DNA of 64,000 bases from Streptomyces sp. NBC_00224 (lineage in GTDB: Bacteria > Actinomycetota > Actinomycetes > Streptomycetales > Streptomycetaceae): contig NZ_CP108106.1 of the NCBI RefSeq assembly GCF_041435195.1, positions 8,569,001-8,633,000 on the forward strand, written 5' to 3'. The position numbers and the translations under genes are program-made. Of this stretch, positions 52,828-62,673 are shown one piece after another (the stretch's first letter is position 1; the number at the start of each line of letters is the position of its first letter). The notes under the pieces are model-generated. The model searched no databases and was not told the DNA's origin. It was given only the letters and a program-made list of their open reading frames with translations.

Positions 52828-53064
52828 ATGCTGACCTATGTCTGCCGGTTGCGGATTTCAAAGGGTGGGATGTGGCGCTCACCATCAGCGCCGTGCTCTT
52901 CTGGTGCGGCTTGCCGCTTGCTGCTCGCCGTGGTGATTTCCTGCGTCGCTGCGGGTCTTGTGAGTTGCTTCCCCGCCGTGCCGGAACTGTGGATCGCCCG
53001 GCCTCCTCTTGTGTGGGTTGCCCCCCATGGGTTCGGCCTGTACGCCGCTCAGTGTCAGGTTTGA
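52828..53064 (+). CDS. Possible small membrane protein
   Basis: A 78-codon frame from ATG 52828 (GGAGGAG immediately upstream, close spacing) with one hydrophobic helix (LLLAVVISCVAAGLVSCF). No family is recognised. Could be chance; the rest of the 690-bp gap after the hydrolase holds only two inverted repeats. Confidence 0.25.
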   Translation: MLTYVCRLRISKGGMWRSPSAPCSSGAACRLLLAVVISCVAAGLVSCFPAVPELWIARPPLVWVAPHGFGLYAAQCQV

Positions 53065-53171
53065 TCGCGAGTACGTGCGAGCGAGGAGCTCTCCGGGAGT
53101 GCGACGAGAGGAAGTACCTCGATGAGGATGCTCGCTGGGAGGAAAGGCTCGCATCGCGTGAGTGATGCACG

Positions 53172-53202
53172 ATGGCGTGGCTCACGGTGTGAGCCACGCC
53201 AT
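53172..53202. terminator. Bidirectional-type terminator hairpin
   Basis: ATGGCGTGGCTCAC and GTGAGCCACGCCAT form a perfect 14-bp stem with a 3-nt loop. No T-tract follows. It is well placed to end transcription of the SPFH/hydrolase unit. Confidence 0.55.
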
Positions 53203-53316
53203 GCTGTGGGCCGGCGCTCGTGCACTGATTGATGAGCGTCGGCATGCCGAGTGGGGCCGCCGCTGAAGTGATCACCATTCAGAAACCGGGCAGCGAGTTT
53301 ATGGGTGAATTCGGTT

Positions 53317-53341
53317 GGGTGCGGATCCAGGATCCGCACCC
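53317..53341. repeat. Perfect 25-bp palindrome
   Basis: GGGTGCGGATCC, one central A, then GGATCCGCACCC: 12-bp arms with a single-base spacer. Too tight for a normal RNA hairpin loop, so more likely a DNA-level site (protein binding or a recombination joint). Confidence 0.5.
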
Positions 53342-53475
53342 ACTCGGTACGACGGGCCGGACTCCTCACAACGGACAGCGTGCGGCAACCTCAGGACACC
53401 CTCAGCCCACCTGAGAGGACGTGCCCGCGCTCATGGGGCGTCCCGGTAACACTGAAAGTGACAGGTGATCCCACT

Positions 53476-53660
53476 GCTCTCGGCACGGCCTATAGGGGCG
53501 GTTCACCGCCTGGCACAAGAAGCACTGATCAACGTTGCCAAACATGCACCCGGGGCGGCGATGCGCATCCCGCCAGCGACGGACAGTCGGTGAACCTGCA
53601 GATCACCAACACGGCGCCGATACTACCGAGCGGGAGGCCCATGGGGCGAAGTGGCCAGGA
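53476..53660 (+). pseudogene. Histidine-kinase HATPase fragment
   Basis: Reads RLAQEALINVAKHAPGAA, nearly the N-box of the intact kinase (VQEALTNVLKHAPGAA), then after a frameshift SVNLQITNTAPILPSG. Only the ATP-binding start of a NarL-type kinase remains. The rest of the gap to the condensation gene (53661-53953) shows nothing recognisable. Confidence 0.6.
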
Positions 53661-53953
53661 TTTGATCAGCAGGCGGGAGCGGACGGAGGTCCTCGTGGGG
53701 GTGTTCTTGCCGGGCTTCTGGTGAGCGCGGAGCTCCAGATAACGGCGGTCCTCCCGCTTGCCGCGACACCCGGCCTCGGGGTGGCGTGCTCCCGGCTTGG
53801 CCGAGCGCACGGCATCAACTCGAGGCCGCACCCCAAGGAGATGGGGTGTCCTGCCGTGAGTCGCAGCCCCTGGGCGAACTCCAGCGTCTCTTTCGGAGCA
53901 ATCCTTCGTTTGCTGGTGTGGGCATCGAGCGATGCCGTGAAGGGAGAGCCGCC

Positions 53954-55384
53954 TTGCGAATCACCGACCTCCAGCGTTGCGAGATCAGGCCCGGACGCCT
54001 CGTGGAATGGACACTGCACCCGACAACCGTTGAGGCAGCATTGGCTTCACCGGACGACTCTCGCCCACCCTCGTACCTTCAGGAGTCCCACGTTCGAACG
54101 ACGCGATCGGTACGCCAGGAGGGCTTGTTCGTACCGACCTGGCTCGGCACAGTGTTCGACATCCCAGGGCGGATCGATCTCGACGTCCTTCAAGACGTAT
54201 TGCGGGCCTGGGCGCTTCGGCACGAGACGCTGCGTAGCGGCTTCCGGTGGATTGGCGAGGAAATGCGGCGCTTCACGCTGGACGCCGACGCCGTAGTGCT
54301 GCACCGCGAGGCCATCGGCGACTTCTGCGACACCGGGACGCTGAGCCGGTACCTACAGGACCGTTTCGATGTTGCGGCGGATGCGCTGACCTGGCCGAAC
54401 TTTATCTTCACAGCGGTCGTCAGAGGAGACAGCACAAGCGTCTGCATGGCGTTCGACCACAGCAACGTCGACTCATACTCGATCCAGCACATCCCCGGCG
54501 AGATCCACGATCTCTACGCGGCCGGACTGGAAGGCCGCGCTGTGGAAGCGCCCCCGGCCGCCAGCTACGTGGACTTCTGTGCGACCGAGCGCACGGACGC
54601 AGACCAGATCGACGACACTCACGCGATCGTCGCTCGCTGGCGGGAGTTCATCGCCCAGTGCGACGGGAAGCTGCCGAGCTTCCCCATCGACCTCGGCCTT
54701 GCCCCCGACGGACCGATGCCCACCCAGAGACTCATGTCCGAGATGCTCGTGGACGACACGGACGCAGCAGCCTTCGAGGCACACTGTCGCCCTTTCGGGG
54801 GGAGTCTGATCGGTGTCCTCGCCGCCACCGGCATCATTGCCCACGAGATCGGTGGGCAGCAGGTGTTCCGCACCGTCGTGCCGTTGCACACCAGGGTGAA
54901 GTCCCAGTGGTCGGACTCGGTGGGCTGGTACGTCGGTGGCGCGCCGATCGAGATTCCCGTGGCGCAGGCCCCTGATTTCGACAGTGCACTCACGATGGTC
55001 CGCGCCGCACTGCGGGAGAACCGGCCACTGTCCCGGATGCCCATCGCCCGCGTGCTCGGGCTGCTGGGCTCCGACTTTCGTCCCACGTCTCCGGACCTGT
55101 ACTCGATCGTGTCGCTCGTCGACACGCGTGGCATTCCGGGGTCGGAGCGGTGGCAGGGCATGAGGGCGCGCGGGCTGTTGCGGGTTTCGTATGGCGACCA
55201 GGTGTGCGTGTGGATGAACAGGCTCCACGAAGGCTTGCACCTCGCGAGCCGCTATCCGGACACCGACATCGCGTACAGCAACATGCGGTGGTACATCGAG
55301 CGGCTTCGGGAATTCATCGTTTCGGTGGCGCAAGGCACGGCCGTGATCGCTAAAAGTCGCTATGAACCGTTCCGGGTTTGGTAG
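53954..55384 (+). CDS. Condensation-domain (acyltransferase-like) protein, 3' end replaced by an IS
   Basis: 476 residues from TTG 53954, with AGGGAGAG 5 nt upstream. The frame is open further upstream but homology begins at ITDLQRCEIRPGRLVEW. It is a stand-alone NRPS condensation/PapA-like acyltransferase: YLQESHVRT, FDIPGRIDLDVLQDVLRAW, RHETLRSGFRW, and the active-site HxxxD as His169-Ser-Asn-Val-Asp173 in AFDHSNVDSYS; also SVGWYVGGAPIEI. The IS3 insertion at 55363 supplies the last residues (YEPFRVW) and stop, removing the native C-terminus, perhaps only a few residues. Substrates unknown; no carrier-protein gene is in view. Confidence 0.82.
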   Translation: MRITDLQRCEIRPGRLVEWTLHPTTVEAALASPDDSRPPSYLQESHVRTTRSVRQEGLFVPTWLGTVFDIPGRIDLDVLQDVLRAWALRHETLRSGFRWIGEEMRRFTLDADAVVLHREAIGDFCDTGTLSRYLQDRFDVAADALTWPNFIFTAVVRGDSTSVCMAFDHSNVDSYSIQHIPGEIHDLYAAGLEGRAVEAPPAASYVDFCATERTDADQIDDTHAIVARWREFIAQCDGKLPSFPIDLGLAPDGPMPTQRLMSEMLVDDTDAAAFEAHCRPFGGSLIGVLAATGIIAHEIGGQQVFRTVVPLHTRVKSQWSDSVGWYVGGAPIEIPVAQAPDFDSALTMVRAALRENRPLSRMPIARVLGLLGSDFRPTSPDLYSIVSLVDTRGIPGSERWQGMRARGLLRVSYGDQVCVWMNRLHEGLHLASRYPDTDIAYSNMRWYIERLREFIVSVAQGTAVIAKSRYEPFRVW

Positions 55385-56692
55385 AGATCTCAGATGTTGA
55401 CTGTGACCTGGGGTTTCGTGGTTGCTCGGTAGTAGTTGGCTTCGTATTCGACGGGCGGTATGTGCCCTATCTCACCGTGGAGTCGACGGTGGTTGTACCA
55501 GTCGACCCACTCGGCGGTGGCGAGCTCGACATGCGAGAGCGTCTTCCATGGCCGCTGCGGTTTGATGACTTCGGTCTTGAACAGGCCGATCGTCGACTCC
55601 ATGAGCGCGTTGTCATAGGCGTCGCCGACCGAGCCGATCGAGGCCGCGATTCGGGCCGCGTCCAGGTGTTCGGCAAGGCGAAATGACGTGTATTGGGACC
55701 CGGCATCGGAGTGATGCACCAACTCACCTGGAATGGGCGGGTATCCGTCCCGGTCACGCTGCCACAGCCCCATGTCCAGAGCGTCCAGGACGAGTTGGGT
55801 CTGTTTCGACAGCGACGCGGACCAGCCGACGATGCGGCGCGAGAAGGTGTCCACGACGAACGCGACGTAGACGATGCCCGCCCAGGCAGCTATATGTGTG
55901 AAGTCGGCGACCCAGGTGCGGTTCGGCGCGGGAGCGACGAACTCGCGGTCCAGGCGGTCCGGGGCCCTCGCGGCGGCCGGGTCGGGCATCGTGGTGATCA
56001 CTTTCTTGCCGCGGACAGCGCCGGCGATGCCGATCTCACGCATCAGGCGCTCGACGGTGCAGCGGGCCACTTGCCGGCCCTGGCGGTTGAGCTGTCTCCA
56101 GACCTTCCTCGTGCCATAGACGCGGTAGTTGGCCTCGTAGACTTCCTTGATCTGTTTCTTGAGTTCCTCGTCCCGCACGGACTGCGGCGAGGGCGCCAAC
56201 CGGCGTTTCCTGGCTGCGTAGTAGGTGGCAGGGGCGATCTTGCAGCCGTGCTGGGTGAGCACGCGGCAGATCGGCTCGACACCGCCGAAGCGGTCCCGGT
56301 ACTCGTCGATGAACGCTACGAGCGTGTCAGTGGCCGGTCGAGCTCGGCCGCGAAGAAACTCGCCGCGGCCTTCAAGATCTCGTTCGCCCGCTTCAGCTCG
56401 GCAATCTCCTTCTTCATCGCCTTGACCTGCGCGGACTCCTCCGTCGTCGTCCCCGGTCGGGCACCGTTGTCGATCTGGTCCTGGCGGACCCATTTGCGCA
56501 GCGTCTCGGTTGTCCCGATCCCCAGCTTGGCGGCGACCGCCTTCATCGCGGACCACTCGGTGTCGTACTCAGGCCGTACTTCGGCGACCATGCGGACCGC
56601 TCGTTTGCGCAGTTCAAGGGGGTAAGGGGAAGGGCGTGCCATGACTCGATCCTCTCAAATGATCGAGTCCCTACCGAACCCGGAACGGTTCA
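55363..56692 (-). mobile_element. IS3-family element, 1330 bp
   Basis: Ends TGAACCGTTCCGGG / CCCGGAACGGTTCA are perfect inverted repeats, with CTA duplications at 55360-55362 and 56693-56695. It contains orfA and orfB. It lies at the end of the condensation gene. Confidence 0.92.
55390..56642 (-). CDS. IS3-family transposase OrfAB
   Basis: OrfA (56316-56642; LRKRAVRMVAEVRPEYDTEW, TETLRKWVRQDQID, KKEIAELKRANEILKAAASF) has the HTH and leucine zipper. OrfB overlaps in the -1 frame and ends at 55390 (VEPICRVLTQHGCKIAPATY, NRTWVADFTHIAAW, HHSDAGSQYTS, NALMESTIGLFKTEVI, WVDWYNHRRLHGEIG), with the full DD(35)E set. Fusion by programmed frameshift near the end of orfA is the family norm. Intact. Confidence 0.9.
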
Positions 56693-56695
56693 CTA

Positions 56696-58225
56696 AGCTT
56701 CGCTTTTATCCCTGAGAGTGGTGGATCGTAGGTCATGCGGTTGTTTTGACTGCTGGATGGCGGGGTGCGGGGCCTCGTCGGCTGCCTGGTGGTCGGCCGG
56801 TGGAACGTCCGCAGGGTTGTGGTGGGTTGGTCAGTGTTCCCACTGCTGCCTGAACATGACGAAATCGTCGACGGACCCGGCCAGGTGTGAGCCGATTTGA
56901 TGGCAGTGGTTTCTCCCAGGGCAGGCGGTGGTCGGTGACCAGGGGGCGGGCGAGGCGGAGTTGGGTGTAGGCGACGAGCACGATCCAGGTCCATCGGTCG
57001 GCCTGTTCCGGGGTGCGCGGGCGGGGCAGGGTCCAGTTCAGTGTCTGGCGGGCGAAGCGGAAGGTGTGCTCGATGTCGAAGCGGCGGGTATAGGCCCGCC
57101 AGAGCAAATCCGGATCGGGAACCTGGCCGGAGGGTCCCGCCCACCACAGCCACAACGTCTTCGGTGCCCTGGCCCGGCCGGGCAGCCGGTCGACGCTGAG
57201 GCGGACCACGGTGCCCGGGACGACAGGGCGAGGGCCACGGCTGCCATGCCCGTCATGCTGCTGGGTCTTGGCGTGCAGGCGGTGCCAGAGCTGCACGGTG
57301 ACCACGCCGTACTGCTCGTCCGCACATGAGTGGACGGAGTCCGGGGTCGGCCAGGTGGCGGGATCGGCACAGGTGAACTTCGCGCCGTGGCGCCGCGGCC
57401 GCCCCGCGACCGTCGTCCTGCGGGGTGGCGGGTCGGCGTAGAAGCACCGGTCGGAGCGGACCCGGACCAGGATCTGAGCCGGACTGCCGGTGAGGTCGAG
57501 CGCGAGGCGGACGGAGTCGTACCCGCCATCGAAGACGAACAGCGGGCTCCGAGCGCCCAGTTCGGGACGCCGTTGCAGCAGGCCGCGGATCTGGCGGGCG
57601 GCGATGGTGCTGGGGTTCTCGCCCGGGAGCAGGCGCCGGGCATCGACCGGAGCGCTCCACGAGTTCGTGCTCAGCTCCAGGCCGGCCAGCCAGGAATAGG
57701 CCCAGCCTGCCACGATCGGCTGGCCCGCCGAGTGCCTGGAGGGGTGGTAGTAGTAACCGCGGCCGGGCGAGCACTCGGCATCACTGCGGACCCACACACT
57801 CACATCCACCGCGAACACCGGACACGACACACCAGGCAGCGAGTCGGCCAGCAACTCACGTGCCGCTTCGGGATCCACTCGGCCCTGGGCCAAGGCGGCG
57901 TAGGTGCTGCCGTGACCACGTCGGTGCAGCCCGTCCAGCGACAGATACGGCAGCGAGACGACCGGCCCGGCCGCCAGTAGAGCGTCCGTCAGCTCAAACA
58001 ACGCATCCGCGCGCCGGACCAGACAGGCATACCAACTCCTACGAAAGCGCATCAGGTTGGCTTGCCCCTGGCGGGACATCCCGGGCCCGAGCACACTGAC
58101 AGCGACGGCCATCGCGTCCTCCCCTGGTCTTCACCTACCTGGAGAGTCCCGCGATGGCCGTTCCATGTCCCACACATCACCCAACCAACCATGCAGGCCC
58201 ACGGCGCAGGGATAAAAGCGAAGCT
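56696..58225 (-). mobile_element. IS701-like (NF041680-type) element, about 1530 bp
   Basis: 19-bp terminal repeats AGCTTCGCTTTTATCCCTG / CAGGGATAAAAGCGAAGCT. Its left end abuts the IS3 target duplication and its right end overlaps the TAA duplication of the next IS, so its own duplication cannot be read. Confidence 0.8.
56733..58112 (-). CDS. IS701-like/NF041680-type DDE transposase
   Basis: 459 residues from ATG 58112. N-terminal helical part (MRFRRSWYACLVRRADALFE, LDGLHRRGHGSTYAALAQGR), then the RNase H fold with Asp in FAVDVSVW, Asp in FVFDGGYDSVRL and Glu in RRFDIEHTFRFARQTL. Gene and ends are complete, so probably active. An N-terminal relic of a relative is at 50072-50317. Confidence 0.85.
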   Translation of the reverse strand: MAVAVSVLGPGMSRQGQANLMRFRRSWYACLVRRADALFELTDALLAAGPVVSLPYLSLDGLHRRGHGSTYAALAQGRVDPEAARELLADSLPGVSCPVFAVDVSVWVRSDAECSPGRGYYYHPSRHSAGQPIVAGWAYSWLAGLELSTNSWSAPVDARRLLPGENPSTIAARQIRGLLQRRPELGARSPLFVFDGGYDSVRLALDLTGSPAQILVRVRSDRCFYADPPPRRTTVAGRPRRHGAKFTCADPATWPTPDSVHSCADEQYGVVTVQLWHRLHAKTQQHDGHGSRGPRPVVPGTVVRLSVDRLPGRARAPKTLWLWWAGPSGQVPDPDLLWRAYTRRFDIEHTFRFARQTLNWTLPRPRTPEQADRWTWIVLVAYTQLRLARPLVTDHRLPWEKPLPSNRLTPGRVRRRFRHVQAAVGTLTNPPQPCGRSTGRPPGSRRGPAPRHPAVKTTA

Positions 58226-58227
58226 AA

Positions 58228-59112
58228 GAGGCCCTAACAGAAGTTGTTGATCATGTGACTTTTGGTTCGGATGGTCGTTGGTCTGGCCGTGGGGAAACGT
58301 CAGTCGCGGCCATGGATCGTGTCGGATGAACTATGGTCGCTCATCGAGCCGTTGCTTCCGGATCCGGCGCCGAAACAGGTGGAGGGACGCCCCCGGGTAC
58401 CGGACCGGCAGGCACTCTGCGGGATCCTGTTCGTGCTGCATACCGGGATCCAGTGGGAATACCTGCCGCAGGAGCTGGGGTTCGGATCCGGTATGACCTG
58501 CTGGCGGCGCCTGGCAGCGTGGAACGATGCCGGCGTCTGGGACCAACTGCACTTGGTGCTGCTGAAGAAGCTGCGGGTCGCGAAGAAGCTGGACTGGTCG
58601 AGGGCGGTGATCGACTCCTCCCACATCAGGGCAGCTCGACGGGGCCCAAAAGCGGTCCCAGCCCGGTCGACCGAGCACGTCCGGGCAGCAAACACCACCT
58701 CATCGTCGACGGCCAGGGCATCCCACTTGCCGTCTCGCTGACCGGCGGCAACCGCAACGACATCACCCAGCTGATACCCCTGCTGAAGAAGATCCCGTCT
58801 GTTGCCGGCCTCGTCGGACGGCCACGCAACCGCCCCGACAGCCTGCTCGGCGACCGCGGCTACGACCACGACAAATACCGCCGTCTCGTCTGGGCAATGG
58901 GGGTCAAACCGGTGATCGCCCGCCGCGGCGTCCCGCACGGATCCGGCCTCGGAGTCCACCGGTGGGTTGTGGAACGGACCATCGCCTGGCTCCACGGCTT
59001 CCGCCGACTACGCATCCGCTGGGAACGACGCGACGACATCCACGAAGCCTTCCTCGGACTCGCCACCTGCCTCATCACCCACCGCCACGTCCAACGCCTT
59101 TGTTAGGACCTC
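58228..59112 (+). mobile_element. IS5-family element (IS427-like), 885 bp, copy B
   Basis: Same element as 28730-29614 in opposite orientation, with TAA duplications (58225-58227, 59113-59115). It inserted at the outer edge of the IS701-like element. Confidence 0.9.
58262..59106 (+). CDS. IS5-family transposase made by -1 frameshifting (copy B)
   Basis: OrfA 58262-58741 and orfB to 59106. The -1 slippery heptamer CCCAAAA is at 58645-58651, read CCA AAA in the orfA frame and CCC AAA AGC in the orfB frame. Translation of both frames equals copy A. Catalytic boxes AVIDSSH, GDRGYDHDKYR and VVERTIAWLHGFRRL are intact. Confidence 0.87.
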
Positions 59113-59443
59113 TAACAGGAGTCGTGGATGGTGTGACGGTGCGCTTGTCGGCTCGTTGTTTCGTGCGTGGGTAAGGGCTGTGGTGGTCGATGATGCGGTC
59201 CGCCGCGGACTTCGAGTCTCCGAAGAGCGGTGCGAGCTGGCGCATCGTCAAGTTTGTGCGCCAGTACGTCGCGACCAGCAATGCCCGGTCCTCCAGCGGA
59301 GGGCTCCAGGGCTGACCCTTGCGAACCGCGTCCGCACCCTCGCGCCGCAGCACGGTCACCAGCTTCCCGAAGCAGCGCGGGCTCAGCCCGGTGAACGGGG
59401 CCATCCAGGACGGCTCCGACGCCGTGATCACACCAGACACCAC
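59113..59443 (-). pseudogene. IS5-type transposase N-terminal (HTH) fragment
   Basis: From the start at 59443: VITASEPSWMAPFTGLSPRC, KLVTVLRREGADAVRKG, LVATYWRTNLTMRQLAPLFG, KSAADRIIDH, the HTH domain of a DDE_Tnp_4-type transposase. Homology stops after ADRIIDH and the catalytic domain is missing. Confidence 0.7.
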
Positions 59444-59486
59444 AAGATCATCTCACTCGTGACCAGCAGTAACGGGACAAGTCTTA

Positions 59487-61266
59487 GGGCTCGCAGAGAA
59501 TCAACATGCGGGTTTAATCTTCTTCGGCGGGTGGCTGCTGTATCTGTCGAGGTGGGCGGCCACGTCTGTCGGGGTGCGGAACCTGACGGTTGAGGACGGG
59601 ATCGGGTGATCGTGCTCGGCCAGGAGCGGTCGTACTTCTTGGACGGCCCGTGTGAGCGTGCTTCCGGTGACGCCGAAGAGCTGGGCGAGCAGGTCATGGG
59701 TTCCGATCTTGCGCAGGCAGAGCACGGTGGCCAGGATCCGGTCTTCGTCGGAGAGCTTGTCCTTGGCGCCCGCGCCGCGGAGTCGCCTGCGCTCGCCGCC
59801 CCGGCGCTCGTGGCGAGTTCGTTCGCGTTCTTGCGCCAGCCCCGGGGTCAACGTGGTGATCAGAGCGTTCAGTTGGGGAACGGCCATGCCGGTCAGTTCC
59901 GGGTCGCGCAGGAAGAGGGCGTCCATGCGGTGCAACGGCTCGGTCGGCTGTGGGGTCGTCGCGGTGCTGCTGTCGGTTTCCGTCCCATGGCCTTCCCGGT
60001 GCCCGGCGGGGCGGAGCGTGTAGTTCCAGTCGCCGTGGAAGCGGTGCCGGGCCATGGCCAAGCCGTCGATCTCTGCGTCGGTGACCTTCACACCGGTGTC
60101 GTAGGGGCGGGTGTCGAGTTCGGCTTCGACTGTCAGCCCGGTGCGGGTGGTGGTCGCCACGATGCTGTTGACGATGACTTCGTGGCTGGTCAGGGGCCTG
60201 CCACGCCAGTTCATGGAGATGTGGGAGAACAGCCGGTGCTCGATCCGGTTCCACTTCGATGTGCCCGGAGGTAGGTGACACACCGTGATGTCCATACCGG
60301 TCTCGGTGGCCAGGGCGGCGAGTTCGCTCTTCCAGGCGCGGGTGCGATAGCCGTTGGAGCCGCCCGCGTCCGCAGTGATCATCAGCCGTGCGGCGTGTGG
60401 GTAGTCATGCCGGCCGCGGGCCTGCCACCAGCGGCGGATGGACTCCACTGCGAACGCGGCAGTGTCGTGGTCGGTGCCGATGTTGACCCAGCCGGTGTTC
60501 GCCGCAATGTCGTAGATCCCGTACGGGATCGCCTTGCCGAGCCCCTCTCGGTCGAGGAAGTCATGCGTCTTGACGGTGACCGGCTCGCCCACCGGTTGCC
60601 ACTGGCGCCCGGCGTTCTTGTACTGGCCGACCAGCTCCTTCTTCTTGCTGTCCACGCTAATCACCGGATCTCCGGCGCTGATGTGCTCCTTGGCCTGGTC
60701 GTTGATGTACCGGAACTGGGCATCCCGGTCCGGGTGCTGTTTGCCCTCGATGGTCTTGGCGTTGGCTTGCAGACTGAAGCCCGCCTCCCGCAGCAGGTCA
60801 CCAACCGTGTCGGCGCTGACCTTGTGCCCCTGACGCGTCAGCTCGCTGGCCAGGTTCCGAGTCGACTTGGTCGTCCACCGCAACGGCGACATCGGATCCC
60901 CGCGCATGTCCGGCTCGACCAGGGCCAGCAGCGCGGGCCGCAGTCCCACATCAGGTCGGCGGCCTTCTTCCGTCCGCCGCCTGGCCGACGGACTCGCCCC
61001 AGAGGCTCTTCTCCCGCCTCCAACTCGTCCGCACCCTTGCGAACTGTTGCCTCGCTGACCCCGGCTGCCCGAGCGACGGCCCGGATCCCGCCATGCCCCA
61101 GCACCCGGGCCTCGGCTCCCATCAGCAGACGCTGCTGCCGCTCGTCCAGGTGCGGGAACAACACCTCGAACTTCGCGGCCAGTTGATCTCGAATCTCCTG
61201 CGATATGCCCATATCACGTCAACGAGCCGCATCACCGGAAGCAACACGTTGATTCTCTGCGAGCCC
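59487..61266 (-). mobile_element. ISAzo13-family element, 1780 bp
   Basis: Ends GGGCTCGCAGAGAATCAAC / GTTGATTCTCTGCGAGCCC with TTA duplications (59484-59486, 61267-61269). It is inserted in the tenth codon of an older transposase gene. Confidence 0.85.
59501..61212 (-). pseudogene. ISAzo13-family transposase with one frameshift
   Basis: The N-terminal part (61212-60838; FPHLDERQQRLLMGAEARVL, GVSEATVRKGADEL, RRPGGGRKKAADL) and the main part (to 59501; SPLRWTTKSTRNLASELTRQ, VISVDSKKKELVGQYKN, LMITADAGGSNGYRTRAWK, HLPPGTSKWNRIEHRLFSHI) are in different frames. They join at about 60940, where CTGATG looks like CTGGATG minus one G. All catalytic motifs exist, so it is either a recent one-base deletion or a frameshifting gene. 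Confidence 0.8.
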
Positions 61267-61270
61267 TTAG

Positions 61271-62670
61271 TACTGCAACGGTGCTTGCCGTGACTGGTGG
61301 GCAGATGTCATGGGCTGTGTCCGCGTCGTTTGTAGTGACTGGTGCGGGCCTGATGCTGGCGTCGGCGTCGCCAGGTCGACCAGTGCAGAACGTGGTCGAG
61401 AGGCGGTGGCTGGCGGTGGTTGAGGCGGGTGATCAGGCGTCTGATCTCGGGAAGGCTGAGGTGGATGAGCTGGGAGGATCCGTTTCTGCTTTGTCCGTGT
61501 CGAGTTCGCGGGCCCGCAGGACGGTGAGGCAGGCGTGGGCGGCCATGGCCAGGGTCATGTGGCGGTGCCAGCCGTCGTAACGTCGGACCTGGTAGTCGTC
61601 CAGGCCGCACTCCTGCTTCGCGCTCTGGAAGCATTCCTCAACCGCCCACCGGCTGCCCGCGACACGGATCAGTTCGTCCAAAGTGGTGTCGGCAGGGCAG
61701 TAGGCGATGTAGTAGGAGATCTCCTCGGGCCTGCGGACGCTGCGGCGGGCGATGACCCAGTGCCGGCGGTCTTCGCGATGCCAAGGCCGAACCTCGACGC
61801 GGGCCCAGTCATAAACCCTCTGTCCGTGGGCGCCCTGGCCGCACGAGCGGCGTTTCCATTTCTGCCGTGGCAGGCCCGGGAACAGGTCGTGGACGGGATG
61901 GTCGATGGACCAGCGGGTGACGACGGTGTCGTGGCGGGTGGTGGCCATGACATGGAAGACATCGGCCTGTTCCAGCTCGAAGCGCCAGCCCTTGCTGTAG
62001 CCGTAGGCGGCATCCGCCGTCACCCACCCGAACGGGATCCTGTCGGTGACCGCCCGGCGGACCATTGCCCGGGCCATGGCCACCTTCGTCTCGAAGGCAA
62101 CGCTGTCGTCGATGCCGGCCTGCCGGCACCTTTCCCGGTCGTCGGTCCATGACGCGGGCAGATACAAGCGGCGGTCGATCAGGGTGCGTCCGCGGCTGGT
62201 GGCGTAGGCGAGGAACACACCGATCTGGCTGTTCTCCGTGCGTCCGGCGGTGCCGGAGTACTGGCGTTGGACACCGGCCGAGCGGACGCCCTTCTTGAGG
62301 AAACCTGTGTCGTCGATGATCAGGACGGCATCCTGGTCTCCGAGGCGTTCCACGACGTAGCCGCGCACGTCGTCCAGGACCTCGTCGGCGTTCCATTCGA
62401 TCCGGTTCAGCAGCCGGTGGATACGGTCAGGGCCCGTGTGTCCGGCTTCTTCCGCGAGCGTCCAGCCGTTCTTCCGCTCCAGCGGAGCAATCAGTCCCCG
62501 CATGTAGGCCAGCGCCGACTGCCGCGGCTCCTCCCGGCTGAACCGGTGCACGAACCGCTCGTGCACCGTGCTCAGTTCCCCGGCCCACAACCTGACATCA
62601 CCAAGGTCCCCACCCATAACCAGACCAACGACAAACCTGCCCACCAGTCACGGCAAGCACCGTTGCAGTA
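61271..62670 (-). mobile_element. IS701-family element, 1400 bp
   Basis: Ends TACTGCAACGGTGCTTGCCG / CGGCAAGCACCGTTGCAGTA with the 4-bp duplication TTAG (61267-61270, 62671-62674), matching the YTAR preference of IS701. It inserted exactly between two other ISs. Confidence 0.9.
61433..62644 (-). CDS. IS701-family DDE transposase
   Basis: 403 residues from GTG 62644 (ATG 62617 possible). LSTVHERFVHRFSREEPRQ, the first Asp in AVLIIDDTGFLKKG, TENSQIGVFLAYAT, the second Asp in GWVTADAAYGYSKGWR, and Glu in WAVEECFQSAKQECGLDDYQ. Complete; the C-terminal tail is Ser/Asp-rich. Likely active. Confidence 0.9.
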   Translation of the reverse strand: MGRFVVGLVMGGDLGDVRLWAGELSTVHERFVHRFSREEPRQSALAYMRGLIAPLERKNGWTLAEEAGHTGPDRIHRLLNRIEWNADEVLDDVRGYVVERLGDQDAVLIIDDTGFLKKGVRSAGVQRQYSGTAGRTENSQIGVFLAYATSRGRTLIDRRLYLPASWTDDRERCRQAGIDDSVAFETKVAMARAMVRRAVTDRIPFGWVTADAAYGYSKGWRFELEQADVFHVMATTRHDTVVTRWSIDHPVHDLFPGLPRQKWKRRSCGQGAHGQRVYDWARVEVRPWHREDRRHWVIARRSVRRPEEISYYIAYCPADTTLDELIRVAGSRWAVEECFQSAKQECGLDDYQVRRYDGWHRHMTLAMAAHACLTVLRARELDTDKAETDPPSSSTSAFPRSDA

Positions 62671-62673
62671 TTA

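Noticed and set aside
53786..53953. Upstream extension of the condensation gene
   Set aside because: The frame is open but homology and a good ribosome site (AGGGAGAG) place the start at TTG 53954.
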